The notes under the pieces were generated by a model. It saw nothing but the letters and a program-made list of their open reading frames with translations, searched no databases and had not been told where the DNA came from. A stretch of 64,000 nt of DNA from Humulus lupulus (Eukaryota > Streptophyta > Magnoliopsida > Rosales > Cannabaceae), in NCBI RefSeq assembly GCF_963169125.1, contig NC_084801.1:111937061-112001060 (forward strand), read 5' to 3'. How positions within the stretch are numbered: the first letter of the stretch is position 1; each line of letters opens with the position of its first letter. Of this stretch, positions 21,900-32,942 are shown in pieces. A program made the position numbers and the translations under genes.

Positions 21900-22530
21900 A
21901 GGGATAAAGGCAAGAGGTCCGATCGAACCTTAGCTTGGGAGCCTCTCAAGTATTTGGCTCGGATGTGTCCGAGGTGAGCCTCCCAAATGCTTGGCTCGGA
22001 CGTGTCCGAGGTAGGTTTCCTGGGTGATTTGGCTCGGATCCATCCGAGGTAAGAGGCTAAGGGAAATAGGTCCCATGCAATCCAAGGATTGGGACTTAGG
22101 TTTCAGTCAAGGGAAGGCCACATCATGTCCGATCGGACATAGTTGGACATGCCATGGGAGAGATGCCTCGGACTTTTCCGAGGTGAAATGCAAGGTAGGG
22201 TGCCTCGGACCACTTTGGCCCGAGGAGAAGGCATGAAAAGGATGGCTCGGACCACCTTGGTCCGAGGAGAAGACTACAAGGTCCGATCGGACCTTGATTG
22301 AAGGAAATAGGCTCGGACTTGACCGAGGTGAGATGCCAAAGAGGATGGTTCGGACCACCTTAGATCGAGGAGAAGACCATCATGTCCGATCGGACATGTC
22401 ATGGAGGAGGTTACCTCGGACTTACCCGAGGTAAGGTGCAAAGGGAGTTGGCTCGGACCACCTTGGTCCGAGGAGGACCAAGCTTGCATGACCTTTGGTC
22501 CGAGGAGAGCCATGCATATACCACCTTTGG
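21900..22530. repeat. Palindromic TCGGAC/GTCCGA repeat array
   Basis: The array alternates near-palindromes such as CTCGGACGTGTCCGAG (21994-22009) with perfect ones: a 16 bp palindrome at 22125-22140, a 20 bp palindrome CAAGGTCCGATCGGACCTTG at 22277-22296, and CATGTCCGATCGGACATG at 22381-22398. Spacing is irregular, roughly 40-90 bp. As RNA or single strand these would fold into many short hairpins. Confidence 0.88.
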
Positions 22531-22745
22531 TCCACGGAAAGTTTGAAGGAGTAATCAGCATACATGTGAGACTACGTCAAAATCCCCGGAACGACTTTGG
22601 CAAGAATTGGTCTAAGCACCCGGGAATCTCTCACTCCTCACTCAAATTGAGGAATCAGTTGTATTTTAAACATTTCTTGTAATATAAATATAAGATGAAT
22701 AATAAAATATCCCGATCTAAAGGGGATATCAGTTGAGATCCCAGC

Positions 22746-22756
22746 CTATAAATATA
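22746..22756 (+). promoter_or_regulatory. TATA box of the solo LTR
   Basis: CTATAAATATA, preceded by CAGC as in sister LTRs; the palindromic array lies directly upstream, in the position of promoter-proximal elements. Confidence 0.6.
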
Positions 22757-24460
22757 AGGTTAGGAGGATCGTAACGGGACTTTTGGAGGAATTGAGAGTG
22801 AATCTGTGTTCGAGAGAGAGAAAGTGTGTGCTTTCTAAGAGAAACCCTTTTTTTCTGGGATATTCTCACTGAAGAAACTCAGTTGACACTGGTTCATCTG
22901 ATCTTAAGTGTGAATACAGTAATAAAATCTCTAAGTGGATTAGGCTATTACCGACTATCGGGGCTGAACCACTATAAAAATTTCGTGTTATTTATTTTCG
23001 TTGATTAAAACTGTCTGTTGTCGTTTATATTCTCTTGAAGGTTGTCGTATTTGATGTTCTCACGTCGTTGACTAAAATCACAGTCAACAATAATATTTTA
23101 ATCATATTACAATATCTCATTATTTATTTAATATTTAAATAACTAAAATTGTGGAACATAGAAACTTCTAGAAGCTTCTTGTGCGTGTAGCACAGTGACT
23201 GTGCATTGTGCTACACGTGTACCACATGCTAAGGAAGACATGTGATTTTTCCCAATTTTTCTTATTATTTAAATACCAAAAATTCCAAAAATAAATTAAT
23301 TCAAAATTAATTATATTTTTGTTAAATCAAATAATTAATTAATTACACATAATTATAGAATAATTATGTTTAGTGCATAGAAAAATATTTTACTTATCAA
23401 ATAAGTCATTTTGCCCATTTTTGTATTTATCTTTATTAGTGTTTGTTTGAGCCATTTCGGAGACCATGAACCTATAACATTAAGCTCCAATAAATTGAAA
23501 CTAAATAATTAAACTATTTTATTATAATAGTTAATTTATTAATTCTGATATTTCTCCACTATAAATTCATAATTGAACTCTTTATGTTATAGATATACTT
23601 TTACAGGAATCTTATTTTAAGCTGTCCATTGATATAACCATCTTACAATAATTCAACCCTCTAATTAATTAGTTCTTAAATTAGAATGGAAGATTTACCA
23701 TTTTACCTTTCTAATTTACTTCTTATTCCTTAAGTACCATTAATTCACTAGTGAACAATTAATCTATAATCTAATTATAGATTTGAGCTCAAAATCATTC
23801 AGTTCCAGAATTAACCCTTAAGGGAACTAATATACGTTCCGTTAGGAAATATTAGATTTCGTATTGTTGATACATGTTCCCAGCCATCCATGATATCAAA
23901 TCTCCGAAACAAAAGTCATTAGCCTCATTCTATGAAGAGACCTTAACGAATGAATCAAAAGATTTAATAAACATGAATAGGAGTTCATGAACACTCAGGA
24001 TTTAGGTTGATCTATAAATGATCATCAGTTATGATATTAATTACAAGTCTTTATTATTAAATGGTTTTTGGATAAAGTCTTTTATTCATATCGGTCCATG
24101 TCATATATAATCATATTATACAAAGCACATTTACCGAGATGTCTTACCACATCAATAATCTGAATCTAGATTATTTGTATCAACATGATACTCAGCAAAC
24201 CATACTTACAACCCCAATTAAAGAATTCCATAACTTCAATTAGTTGTTGTTGACTATTTTTATTCATTCATGTGATCTTAATTCTCTCGTACTAATACAA
24301 GATCACATCCTCAATAATGAATATGGAATTTTTCTGATATTTACAAAATTATTCAAACAATAATTTGATAATCTAAATATAACAATAATAGACCATTATA
24401 TTTATTTATTCATCAAAATAATAAATGTCTTTTACATGCTTTTAGGACATACTCCTAACA

Positions 24461-24960
24461 AAGGGAGAGGTTTCTCCAAGGGCTACAACCTACATTAGCC
24501 CGAGATGTTTGTATTACCACTGTGGCTGGGGTTACTACCTATGCACAGGTGGTGGAGAAGGCACTCACAGCTGAGAGTGTAGAGAACAAGATCTGGCGAG
24601 ACAATGCAGCCAAAAAAGAGTTTAGGAGGACAGGTTCTCCTTTTGTGGGTTCAAGTAGGGGTGGAGGCCCCAGTGATCAGAAGAGGAAGGTTCCTGACAC
24701 CTTCCCAGCTCCAGGTCCTGACAGGCGACCTCGCGGTATTTCAATGGGTCGTCAGGGTGGTAATGAGGCCCGGAAGACTCGTCCTGAATGTCCTAGATAT
24801 AAGAGGTGCCATTTGGGAGAGTGTAGGGAAAAGGCCTGCTTTTTGTGTGGAGTAGTAGGTCATTTTAAGAAAGATTACCCTAAGGCAAGAAATGAAGAAC
24901 CCAGAAAAGCGAACAGCTCGGCCCCAGCTCGGGTGTTCGCATTGACACAAGTAGAAGCTA
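24461..24960 (+). pseudogene. Gypsy element 2 gag, second part with zinc knuckle
   Basis: After the inserted LTR the frame 24522-25256 continues Gag with TTYAQVVEKALTAESVENK, a basic Pro/Gly-rich stretch and a CCHC-type zinc knuckle, CFLCGVVGHFKKDYP. The last Cys of the C-X2-C-X4-H-X4-C pattern is Tyr, so the nucleic-acid-binding knuckle is damaged. The same frame runs on into the protease, as is usual for these fused Gag-Pol elements. Confidence 0.85.
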
Positions 24961-25490
24961 AGGCTTCACTCTCAGCAGTTACAGGTCAGCTTCTTAGTGC
25001 TGGAACCCCTTATAATGTTTTTATTGATTCTGGTGCTACACATTCTTTTGTTGCTAGTAGAATTATTGATAGATTGTCTAGACCATGTGATTATTATGCT
25101 GTGGGGTTTGGAACCTTGTTACCCACTAGGGAGTTGGTAGTATCCAGGAGATGGGTCAGATCTTTGCCAGTGATAGTGGAGGGCAGAGAGTTGTCAGTGG
25201 ATTTGATAGAGTTAGTTATGACTGACTTCGACATGATTCTGGGTATCCGTTGGTGAAGTATGGGGCAACCATTGATTGTAGAAGGAAGATGGTCACCTTT
25301 GAGCCTGAAGGGGAGGATCCTTTTGTGTTTGTTGGCACTGTGCATGGACCTCGTATACCTATGATTTTTGTTCTGATGGCTAGAGATCTATTACAAGGAG
25401 GTTGCATGGGATTCTTAGCTAGTGTGGCTGACACCACTCAGGTCATGCCAGTAAAAACAGAAGAGACCAGACTAGTTTGTTAATTCCTGT
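24961..25490 (+). pseudogene. Gypsy element 2 aspartic protease
   Basis: Continues in frame from gag: FIDSGATHSFVASR has an intact DSGA active site, followed by VSRRWVRSLPV and DMILGIRW. There a small deletion shifts the frame, and the rest (VKYGATIDCRRKMVTFEPEG) is read in another frame at 25250-25483. So the protease fold is complete in homology but frameshifted near its end. Confidence 0.83.
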
Positions 25491-26155
25491 ATGTGTTTCC
25501 AGAAGATTTACCAGGGTTGCCACCACACAGAGAAATTGAGCTTGTGATGGAACTGGCACCAAGGACAGAGCCAGTGTCTAGAGCACCTTACAGAATGGCC
25601 CCAGCTAAGTTAAAAGCATTGAAGGTATAGTTGTAAGAGTTGTTGGATTTGGGTTTTATTAGACCTAGTTTCTCACCTTGGGGAGCGCCAGTTCTGTTTG
25701 TAAAGAAGAAGGATGGTTCTCTGAGGATGTGCATTGATTACAGAGAATTGAATAATCTAACAATCAAGAACAAGTCTCCTTTGCCAAGGATATATGATCT
25801 GTTTGATAAGTTGCAAGGTAAAAAGGTATTCTCAAACATAGACCTTCGTTCTAGTTATCATCAGTTGAGGGTCAAAGAGGGAGACATACGAAAGACTGCT
25901 TTTCGCACCAGGTATGGGCATTATGAGTTCTTACTCATGTCTTTTGGATTGACTAATGCCCCAACTGCTTTTATGGATCTGATGAACAATGTGTTCAAGG
26001 ATTATCTGGACCGGTTTGTGATCATCGTCATCGATGATATCCTGGTTTATTCTCAGTCAGAGTCGGAGCATGAATAACATTTGAGATTGGTTCTACAGAG
26101 ACTGAGGGAGCACAGATTGTTTGCAAAGTTCAAGAAATGTGAGTTCTGGTTATCT
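25491..26155 (+). pseudogene. Gypsy element 2 reverse transcriptase
   Basis: The frame 25640-26077 covers fingers and palm: [71 protein letters not shown] and the catalytic IDDILVYS with both Asp present. Stops occur before (25630, in the linker) and after (26077), then homology continues (RLREHRLFAKFKKCEFWLS). It is the best-preserved RT in the window but cannot be made as one protein. Confidence 0.87.
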
Positions 26156-26508
26156 TAGGTATCTTTTCTTGGGCATATTGTCAGTAACGAGGGGGTGAAG
26201 GTAGATCCAGCAAAGATCGAGGCAGTCAGAGATTGGCCAAGGCCAAAGAATGTTTATGAGGTTAGAAGTTTCCTGGGATTGGAAGGTTATTACAGGCATT
26301 TCGTGGAATGGTCCTCTAAGATTGCTACTTTGTTGACTGAGCTGACACGCAAGAATCAGAGGTTTGTGTGGTCAGACAAGTGTGAGAACAACCTCCAGGA
26401 ACTAAAGCAGAGATTGATTACAGCTCCAGTTCTGAGTCTCCCAATAGATTAGGAGAAGTTTGTGATTTACTGTGATGCTTCACATTAAGGTTTGGCCTGT
26501 GTTCTGAG
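26156..26508 (+). pseudogene. Gypsy element 2 RT thumb and start of RNase H, truncated
   Basis: 26195-26452 reads [38 protein letters not shown] and [12 protein letters not shown], then FVIYCDASH begins RNase H and homology ends at about 26508. RNase H, integrase, chromodomain and 3' LTR are missing. A 14 bp direct repeat marks the break (26429-26442 and 26501-26514). Confidence 0.82.
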
Positions 26509-26514
26509 TCTCCC

Positions 26515-26994
26515 GTCGTCAGAGGGTTGTCTTCCTTCACCATGAGAGCCTTACTCTGCTCTGCGCCCACTCATTTCCCCTTCTCGTGAAGTCATCCTGC
26601 GTCTCGTGCCATCTCCAATATCTCATGGCCGAAGTGATATAATCCTTGTTGGTGGAGGTGGTGTAGTTCTTCAGACTTCTGAAACAAAACCAACCAGTTA
26701 GCGCCTTGACTAGAAGAAATTTAGACGAAATGAGACCCCTAAGACTATTGCTCGAGAGTGGAGAAGAAAGAAATCTAAGGGACTCGAGTTTCCTCTTAAC
26801 CAACGTATTGGGGCCGGTGAACAATACTGGAGTTAATGAACTTCGCCGGAATCTGGAAATTTTCCAGATTCTGGTTGAATGTCCAGAAACGTGAAAAATA
26901 GCATAAAGCGAGGAATAGGCCCTTTTGACCCTTTAAAATGTCATAATGGGCCCAAAATAACTAAAAAGAGATCAGAAAGATCTCTGAGGACAAG
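26515..26994. other. Unassigned stretch, possibly the end of a Tat 3' UTR
   Basis: No domain is recognisable in the short frames on either strand. It lies directly before the Tat LTR at 26995 and so would be the end of the Tat internal region under the duplication model. It contains a near-perfect inverted repeat around 26853-26873 (AATCTGGAAATTTTCCAGATT). Confidence 0.4.
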
Positions 26995-27848
26995 TGAAGA
27001 CTTGGGGGCAAATTTTGTCTGTGATTTCATCATTGGCGACGTGGCAGTCATTAGAGAAGTAATTAAGCTCCTCGGGAGATAGTAAAGTTCTATAGAGCAC
27101 GCCTAGAGCTTTTTAGAGTGTAGTATCCTCACAGCAAGTCGTAATCTCTTTTTAGGCAAGGATGTCTACAAGTGAGGCCACGTACCGAAGACCACCCTAG
27201 CGGTCCTCTCGCCTTCTTGACCTGATTGTCCTCCTGGTCTAGGAATTTTTTTCTCAGGCCTAGAAAGAGCGACAAGTGTCAGTCACTGTAGCCTTGGGCC
27301 ACCAAAAGATTTGCTGACAAAGTTTTGGATGTCTCGAGTAGTGGTGTCGAGTTCGTAAACTCGACAATCAAAATTTCCCAAAATACCACCTGACATAAGA
27401 AAATGTGCAGCCGCATTCTGACAATATCAGGGACATGCCGCCCCTGAAAGAATCGGCTACAACTTGTAAATTGGGCCCTGTGTAATCTGCATGGGCTCAC
27501 CGTCGCCTTCGCCATAGAAATGTGGTTTAATTAGGCTTTTAATCCCAGTCATCTTGAAATATTCTTGTAATAACTCATCATCAAGAGAGTTAATGACCCT
27601 CAACCTCTATGAATAGGGCTAGGGTACCATTATAAAAGGGTTAACAACTTATTGCACTTAGAGTACTCTATACGCTGCCTGAGAAAGCCTCCATTGAATC
27701 TTTCCATCAAAAGCTTCAAGAACACTAATACTAAAGACTCGTGGACAAGGGTTGTGTTATAATCTAAACCACGTAAAATCTTGGTGTTAATCTTCTTTAT
27801 TTGCTAGAAGTTCTGTTAATAAGTTGATAGCGAAAAATGCAGTATACA
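26995..27848 (+). mobile_element. Tat-type LTR (inferred 3' LTR of Tat element A)
   Basis: From TTTTGTCTGTGATTTCATCA onward it matches the 5' LTR of Tat element B at 33182-33946, including ACCACCCTAGCGGTCCTC, the TATA-like box before AGGGCTAGGGTACC, and GATAGCGAAAAAT near the end. It ends ...TATACA where copy B has TCAACA. The start is taken at TGAAGACTTGGGGG (about 26995) and is uncertain by some bases. It is followed by a foldback element rather than by a primer site, which fits a 3' LTR. Confidence 0.7.
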
Positions 27849-28445
27849 ATAAATAAAACTAATTTTTAAATTAAAAAAATTAATAAATCCTAATTTTTCA
27901 ATTTATTAAATATATAAAATCTAATAAATAAAATACCAATAAACATAAATAGTTTTTAATCAAAATGTAATTTAAAAAAAAAAACTAAAATCAATATTTC
28001 TAAACTAAAGTATACTTTGAACTAAACTAAAGTAATTTTTTTTGCTTGCTGTTTTCTAAATGTGTTTGATTATCTATGTTTGAAATATATGTTTGGTTGA
28101 GTTTTTAATTTAATTTATTTTAGAAATATAGATTTTAGTTTTTTTAAATTTATTTGTATTAAAAAGATTATGTTTATTGATTTTTAATTTATTGGATTTT
28201 ATATAATTTCAGAAATTTAAAAATCATATTTTATTAATTTTTATTTATTTTTCTAATATAAAATCAATAAATCAGTGAAAATATCATTTTTAAATATTTT
28301 TTTAACTGCCACGTCGGAATATCATTACTATTTTGGATGAAAGAGGTAAAATTCTACAAGTGCTATAGTTCGGGGGCTATTTTTGCCAAGCAATAAAATT
28401 TGGGGGGCAAAAGTCTACAAGTGATGTAGTTCAGGAGAAAAAATA
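27849..28445. mobile_element. Foldback/MITE-like inverted-repeat element, left arm truncated
   Basis: Very AT-rich sequence with two inverted arms: 27900-28010 (with AATCTAATAAATAAAATACC and ACTAAAATCAATATTTCTAA) is the reverse complement, with changes, of about 28110-28220. The outer right arm (28300-28445, with CCACGTCGGAATATCATTAC) is the reverse complement of 32943-33177. There is no coding capacity. The outer left arm is missing here because the Tat LTR abuts it; the missing part is what is found at 32943-33179. Confidence 0.6.
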
Positions 28446-28915
28446 TGGGGAAAAATTATTTTTCTTTATTTTTAACTTTATTTGAGATCTTTTTCGGTTT
28501 TTTTATATATAAAAATATCCTTAATTCTTATATGAAATTTTATGAGATATTAATATTTTGGAGGTTAACTTATCATTGTAATTCTCTTCATCGACTATTG
28601 TTCAATGCTATACTACATGACACTTTCTTCACTACACCTTTTGAAGCTTTTCCTCAATCGCTATAGTCGTACTTGTTATTGACTATGGCTTTACTCATTA
28701 GCCACGCCCTTCAGTATACCTAGTTGATGAACTCAAAACCCTTTTATTTTTATATAAATTTGGCTTCGGAGATCATGAGAGGATTGAAAGGAGGCATAGA
28801 CAACATATATTGACGAAAGAAAAAAGAATCCGTCTACTATGAAATGATGAGATAAAAATATGAACTGATGATGAAAGTAATGAGAGAGAAATTGATAAGA
28901 AAGAAATATCTTATC
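28446..28915. other. Unassigned AT-rich sequence
   Basis: No gene, repeat or domain recognised; short frames on both strands are of random character. It is flanked by the foldback element and the duplicated LINE block, so it may be old flanking DNA. Confidence 0.5.
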
Positions 28916-29024
28916 TACTTTCATTCTAGAGATAGAGACATGGCTGCCAAGAAAATCACAACTTTTTCACCCAAATTAAAAAAGAAAAATGTGTAGCTCA
29001 CTTTGTGATTTAAATATTCTAAAC

Positions 29025-30975
29025 TTTTTTTTTTTTTTGAGAAAAGGGGAATGGTGCTTCCATTAAATAGAACCAATAAGTACAAGAAGCAAATTACAAG
29101 ATTGATAACCAGTTGGAATCAAGCCATTCCAAACAACCTCATTATCCTTAGTGCTCTTTTAGCAATTTTGTGACTCAATACATTGGCTTCTCTAGGGACA
29201 TAATAAAGATGCAAACCAAGGAAGGAAGATAATCAAGTATTAACATATGGAGACAAATCCTGACTAGTATGCCTAGTTCTATCGATTACAATTTTAGAAT
29301 CCATTTCAACAAGATCAGTATGAAATGAAATTGCACTAATCCATTTAATGGTGCATAAAAGTGCCTGAGTTTCCATGACCATTGGCGAATAGTTTCCCCT
29401 GGTGGGAGCTACCAAACGTGCCAACACTTTTCCTATATGATCTCGAATCATAGCTCCAAAACCCATTATGCCACTTTTAGTATCTACTGCTGCATCTATA
29501 TTTAATTTTTATTAGTTGGGGGAGGAATCCATTGAACATTCGATCTCCTGGCTTTGCCTTCTTTAACATAATTACTATTTTCTTAAACTTCATAGTAGTT
29601 TTCAAGATAAGAAGTAGCCCAACTCGGTACCTGCTTTAGAGGAAAAGTTGAATTCCTGAAAATCATAGAATTTCTATTGCTCCAAGTAAGCCAGATTAAA
29701 CAAAGAAGGTTGTTAAATCTCTGACTCGGTAAGGATTCAAAAGCATACATGATAAATTATGATATATCCAGCTTTTGATGCATCCTAAAAAAGTTTGTAA
29801 ATTCATAATTCTTCAAAAAAAAATTGAGCTCTGGAACAATTCAGCAATGCATTGGATATCGTTTCATGATTAGCATCACAAAAAGCACATGTTGGATCAT
29901 GCAGAATTTTCGTCAAAAAAAGATTAGAAGCAGAGGGTAACAAATAATAAAATGTTCTCCAAATAAAATGTATAACTTTGGGTGGCACATTGGTGTGCCA
30001 GAGGTGTGACCACAATTTTTTTAGAACATTTCTGATTGGAAGAAGAAGGAGCAAGATTAGAGGACATAGCAAGATTATAAGTTGATTTGACAGAGAATAG
30101 TCCATAAGAAGTTTGGCTCCAAATAAGAGAATCAATTTTTTGTAAGGAAGTAAAAGGAACAATAAGAATTGATGACACAATATCAGTAGAAAAATATTTA
30201 TTCAATTTATTAAGATCCCAACTACGAGATGGAGAAATAAAAAAAGAAACAAAATTTGAAGGTGGGGTAGTCTGGAAATTATATGATATATACGTAAAGT
30301 CAGGAATCCAACAATCTTGAGTAGATCTAACCGAATTGCCACCACTAATTTTCCATATTAAGTCCCTGTTAAGAAGGTGTCTTCCCCAAAGTAAAGTTTT
30401 CCATACAAAAGAAGAAGAATGATTTATTTTAGCCTCTAAAAAATTATTTATGTTAAAATATCTAGCTTTTTAAATTCTAGCTAATAAGGAATTAGGATTT
30501 TGAAGGATTCTCCAAGCTTATTAAGCTAACAATGCCTGATTAAAATGAGTTGAAGATCTTAACCCCAGGCCACCAAAAAACTTGGAACAACATAAAGATG
30601 ACCACTTTTTCCAATGTATTTTATTATTAGCTCCTGTTGAACCCCCCAGAATTTAGCCATTAAGGATTCTATTTTATTACAAATGCTTATAGGAATTCGT
30701 ATAGAAACATTTATTATTCCAAAAATGTACAAAATCTTTAACCTTATTTACTAAAACATCAAACGAAAACTTTTTAGATCTATTAAAGCATTGAGGAATG
30801 CCTAAATATTTACTAATAAATGGTTTATTCTCAAGACCTAAGAGTTCTAAAAGCATGGAAGAATGACTTTTATTTGGAGAAAAAAAGGCTGAGGATTTAG
30901 TAAAATTAACTAATTGCCCCGAAGCCTTATTCTAAATATCTAAAGCATATTTAATTGCATTACAAGAATTGATAT
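29025..30975 (-). mobile_element. 5'-truncated plant LINE, copy B
   Basis: Fourteen T at 29025-29038 represent the poly(A) tail. RNase H homology (29466-29233: GFGAMIRDHIGKVLARL, METQALL, VEMDSKIVIDR), zinc-binding homology (30180-29803: VIHFIWRTFYYLLPSA, then CAFCD) and RT C-terminal homology (to about 30950) follow as in copy A. The copy retains the GFGAM start of the RNase H domain that is out of frame in copy A, but has lost parts of RT around 30690-30720. Several frameshifts; not functional. Confidence 0.77.
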
Positions 30976-31642
30976 CTAACCTGCTTTCATTGACTTTGTC
31001 TCCGCAAAGTTAGAAATATGCTTATATAAAAGAATGGAACAATAATAATAGTAATAATAATAATAGTAATAATAATCCTTTCCACACATTCATTCTTGAG
31101 AGAGAAAAAGATATGATGGGAAACATGTTTCAAAGAATATTGAAAAAAAAAAACAACCTTATATTTATTTGTCCGTATATTACATGTCAATTCCTTTAAT
31201 TAGTGCGTCTCCATGTACATTATTACCGTTATTATAGCCATTGCTCTATGACTTTAGATTATTGGATATATCTTTGGTCAAGTCATATAAAAGCTACGTT
31301 TACAAGTCACGAGTTCACATTATTACAGGGTGCTCTCAACAAATTACTTATTTTTTAAATTTATTTTGCACTTTAGCCTAATTTTAATATTTTTTTGCAC
31401 AATAACCTCTCATAATTTAGACAACTAATCGAAAATTTAGACAGGTGCTCGAAAAATTCAAACAGTCGGTCAAAAAATTTAGACAACTGGTCGAATTTTA
31501 AAGAGATGTCATTTTGCAAAAAATTATCAAAAGTAGGCCAGAGTACAAAAACACTTTAAAAAAGAAGAAGAAGTAATTTTCACCAATTTTTCTTATTATA
31601 TATATATATGCATATCTACATAATAATGTACATACATGTATG

Positions 31643-32668
31643 TGTTATATTATTTTATAATATAATAGTTTAGATTAAATAAACGTGACAAAGAGTGTCA
31701 CATATTGTAACACATAAAAGAAAGTTACAATATTTTGATATATTGTAACTCCTAAATATTGCCAATTATTGTGTAGATTTGTTGTTACACAATTTTGAGT
31801 TGAATTTCTTAAAGTAATAAGTGAAATTGTTGTTAAAGATATGATTTTAACCCTAATAATGTGTTTGGGGGTTACAAAATCTAGGACCTTTTGGAAAAAA
31901 AAACAGCACAAAATTGTGTACTGAATATGGCTGCGGCCAGGGGGACAGAGACCAGTGGCCGCGACCAGCCAAATTGGATTTTCAGTTTTTTCTAATTTGA
32001 ACGATTCTAACATCCTAAGTAACTCTCAAATCTCCTTTTTAATTCCATAAACATCAAATTAAACATTCGTAACAGCTTTGGGGTTGGTGGAATTTTAAAT
32101 TCAAAGAGTGTCTCTAAAACTCTATAAATAGGAGCCTATTGCTCACTTGTAAGATGCAACTTTTCTATCCATTAGAGCACTTTCCAAGAAAACACCTAGA
32201 GCTTGATAAATCGAGAAAGCTATTTCCAAAATTGAGAAAGTTCCCTTAGTGCTTGAGTTAGGGGGAAATAACATTTTGGACAAAGGTTTCAAAACTTTTT
32301 TAAGTTTGTGATCCCCAACACTATTTACTTTAGTTGTGCAAGTGAGAGTTCCTTGTTCTTTGTTCTTGTTCTTACATTTTCCACCAGTGCTTTTCTTCTT
32401 ATTCTTCTTTTCTTATTTACTTGTATTTCTTGTTTAAGAGTTGTAATCTTTTATCTCATTTTGTTTCAAACACTATTTTTTTATTTACATCTTTTATTTA
32501 GAGTTGTAATTTTATATTCTCTTCTTCTACTTCATTTTATTCTATTTGTAATTTTCAGTGATAGAGTTGTAAACTTATTTAATGAATCCTTATTTATTTG
32601 TATATTTTGTTTAGAGTTATAAATGACCTTTTACCATTTCCATTGATGCAACTTATATTTTTCTTATA
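31643..32668 (+). mobile_element. LTR-like insertion present only in copy B
   Basis: Comparison with copy A gives exact boundaries: GTATG at 31638-31642 and 32669-32673 flanks a 1,026 bp insert beginning TGTTATATTATTTTATAAT and ending CTTATA. A TATA-like CTATAAATAGGAGCC lies near 32122-32136, followed by a leader with CT- and T-rich sequence, as in an LTR. The end is TA instead of the usual CA, probably a mutation. I take it as a solo LTR of an unidentified family. The hydrophobic frame at 32308-32622 is a product of its T-rich tract. Confidence 0.7.
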
Positions 32669-32942
32669 GTATGTTGCCCTAGCTTGCTAACCACTCTTTC
32701 TCTATCTATTTTTTCTAGCTGGAAACTCGACTTGAGCATATAAATCTACATTTTGTGGATAGAATGTTGGGTCTTGAATTCACATGACATGATCGTAATG
32801 GGTTATTTATTTCTTTATATATCAATTAATACTCACTTACCACTCTTTTGAAATTTTCTAACCACATACAATGATACCAATCACATTATTTCTTTTGTCC
32901 CAATGAAATATAGCAATCACATTTTTGATTACGTACATGAGA

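Larger units (their letters stand above)
21634..23089 (+). mobile_element. Solo LTR, TGTTATCCC/GTCAACA family, with palindromic repeats
   Basis: Begins TGTTATCCCAAAAATTTG, ends CACAGTCAACA, and is flanked by a perfect ATAAT duplication (21629-21633 and 23090-23094). It is nested in the copia solo LTR, so it is younger. A TATA box lies at 22746-22756. The U3 region, about 21900-22530, is filled with imperfect repeats rich in TCGGAC/GTCCGA, absent from the sister LTRs at 15627 and 41594. The short frames in this region (22024-22236, 22401-22682 and antisense ones) are by-products of the repeat. Confidence 0.92.
21108..24460 (-). mobile_element. Copia-type solo LTR inserted in gag (itself interrupted)
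   Basis: On the minus strand it begins TGTTAGGAGTATGTCCTAAA and ends ...AAAACCAACA. The 5 bp AAGGG occurs on both sides (21103-21107 and 24461-24465), a perfect target duplication. Subtracting the nested element and its duplication leaves 1,892 bp, about the length of the related LTR at 44048-45909 (1,862 bp). No copia coding sequence is present, so this is a solo LTR left after recombination. Confidence 0.87.
28916..32942. repeat. Duplicated block, copy B (paralogue of 1428-4413)
   Basis: Same order as copy A: CTTTCATT start, LINE on the minus strand, its right flank with ATGCTTATATAAAAGAATGG, a short TAA-type microsatellite (31043-31076), TTTAGACA direct repeats (about 31411-31500), and the CTCGACTTGAGCATATAAA segment, ending at GATTACGTACATGA. 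It differs by a 1,026 bp insertion (31643-32668) and many small changes. Confidence 0.8.

Noticed and set aside
22024..22682. Several 70-95 codon frames on both strands
   Set aside because: By-products of the palindromic GC-rich repeat in the solo LTR; no domain and no consistent frame.
24522..25256. A 244-codon frame that looks like an intact gene
   Set aside because: It is the second part of gag with the protease of gypsy element 2; it starts inside gag and ends at a frameshift.
32308..32622. Hydrophobic frame resembling a membrane protein
   Set aside because: Produced by T-rich leader sequence of an LTR-like insertion with exact target duplication.
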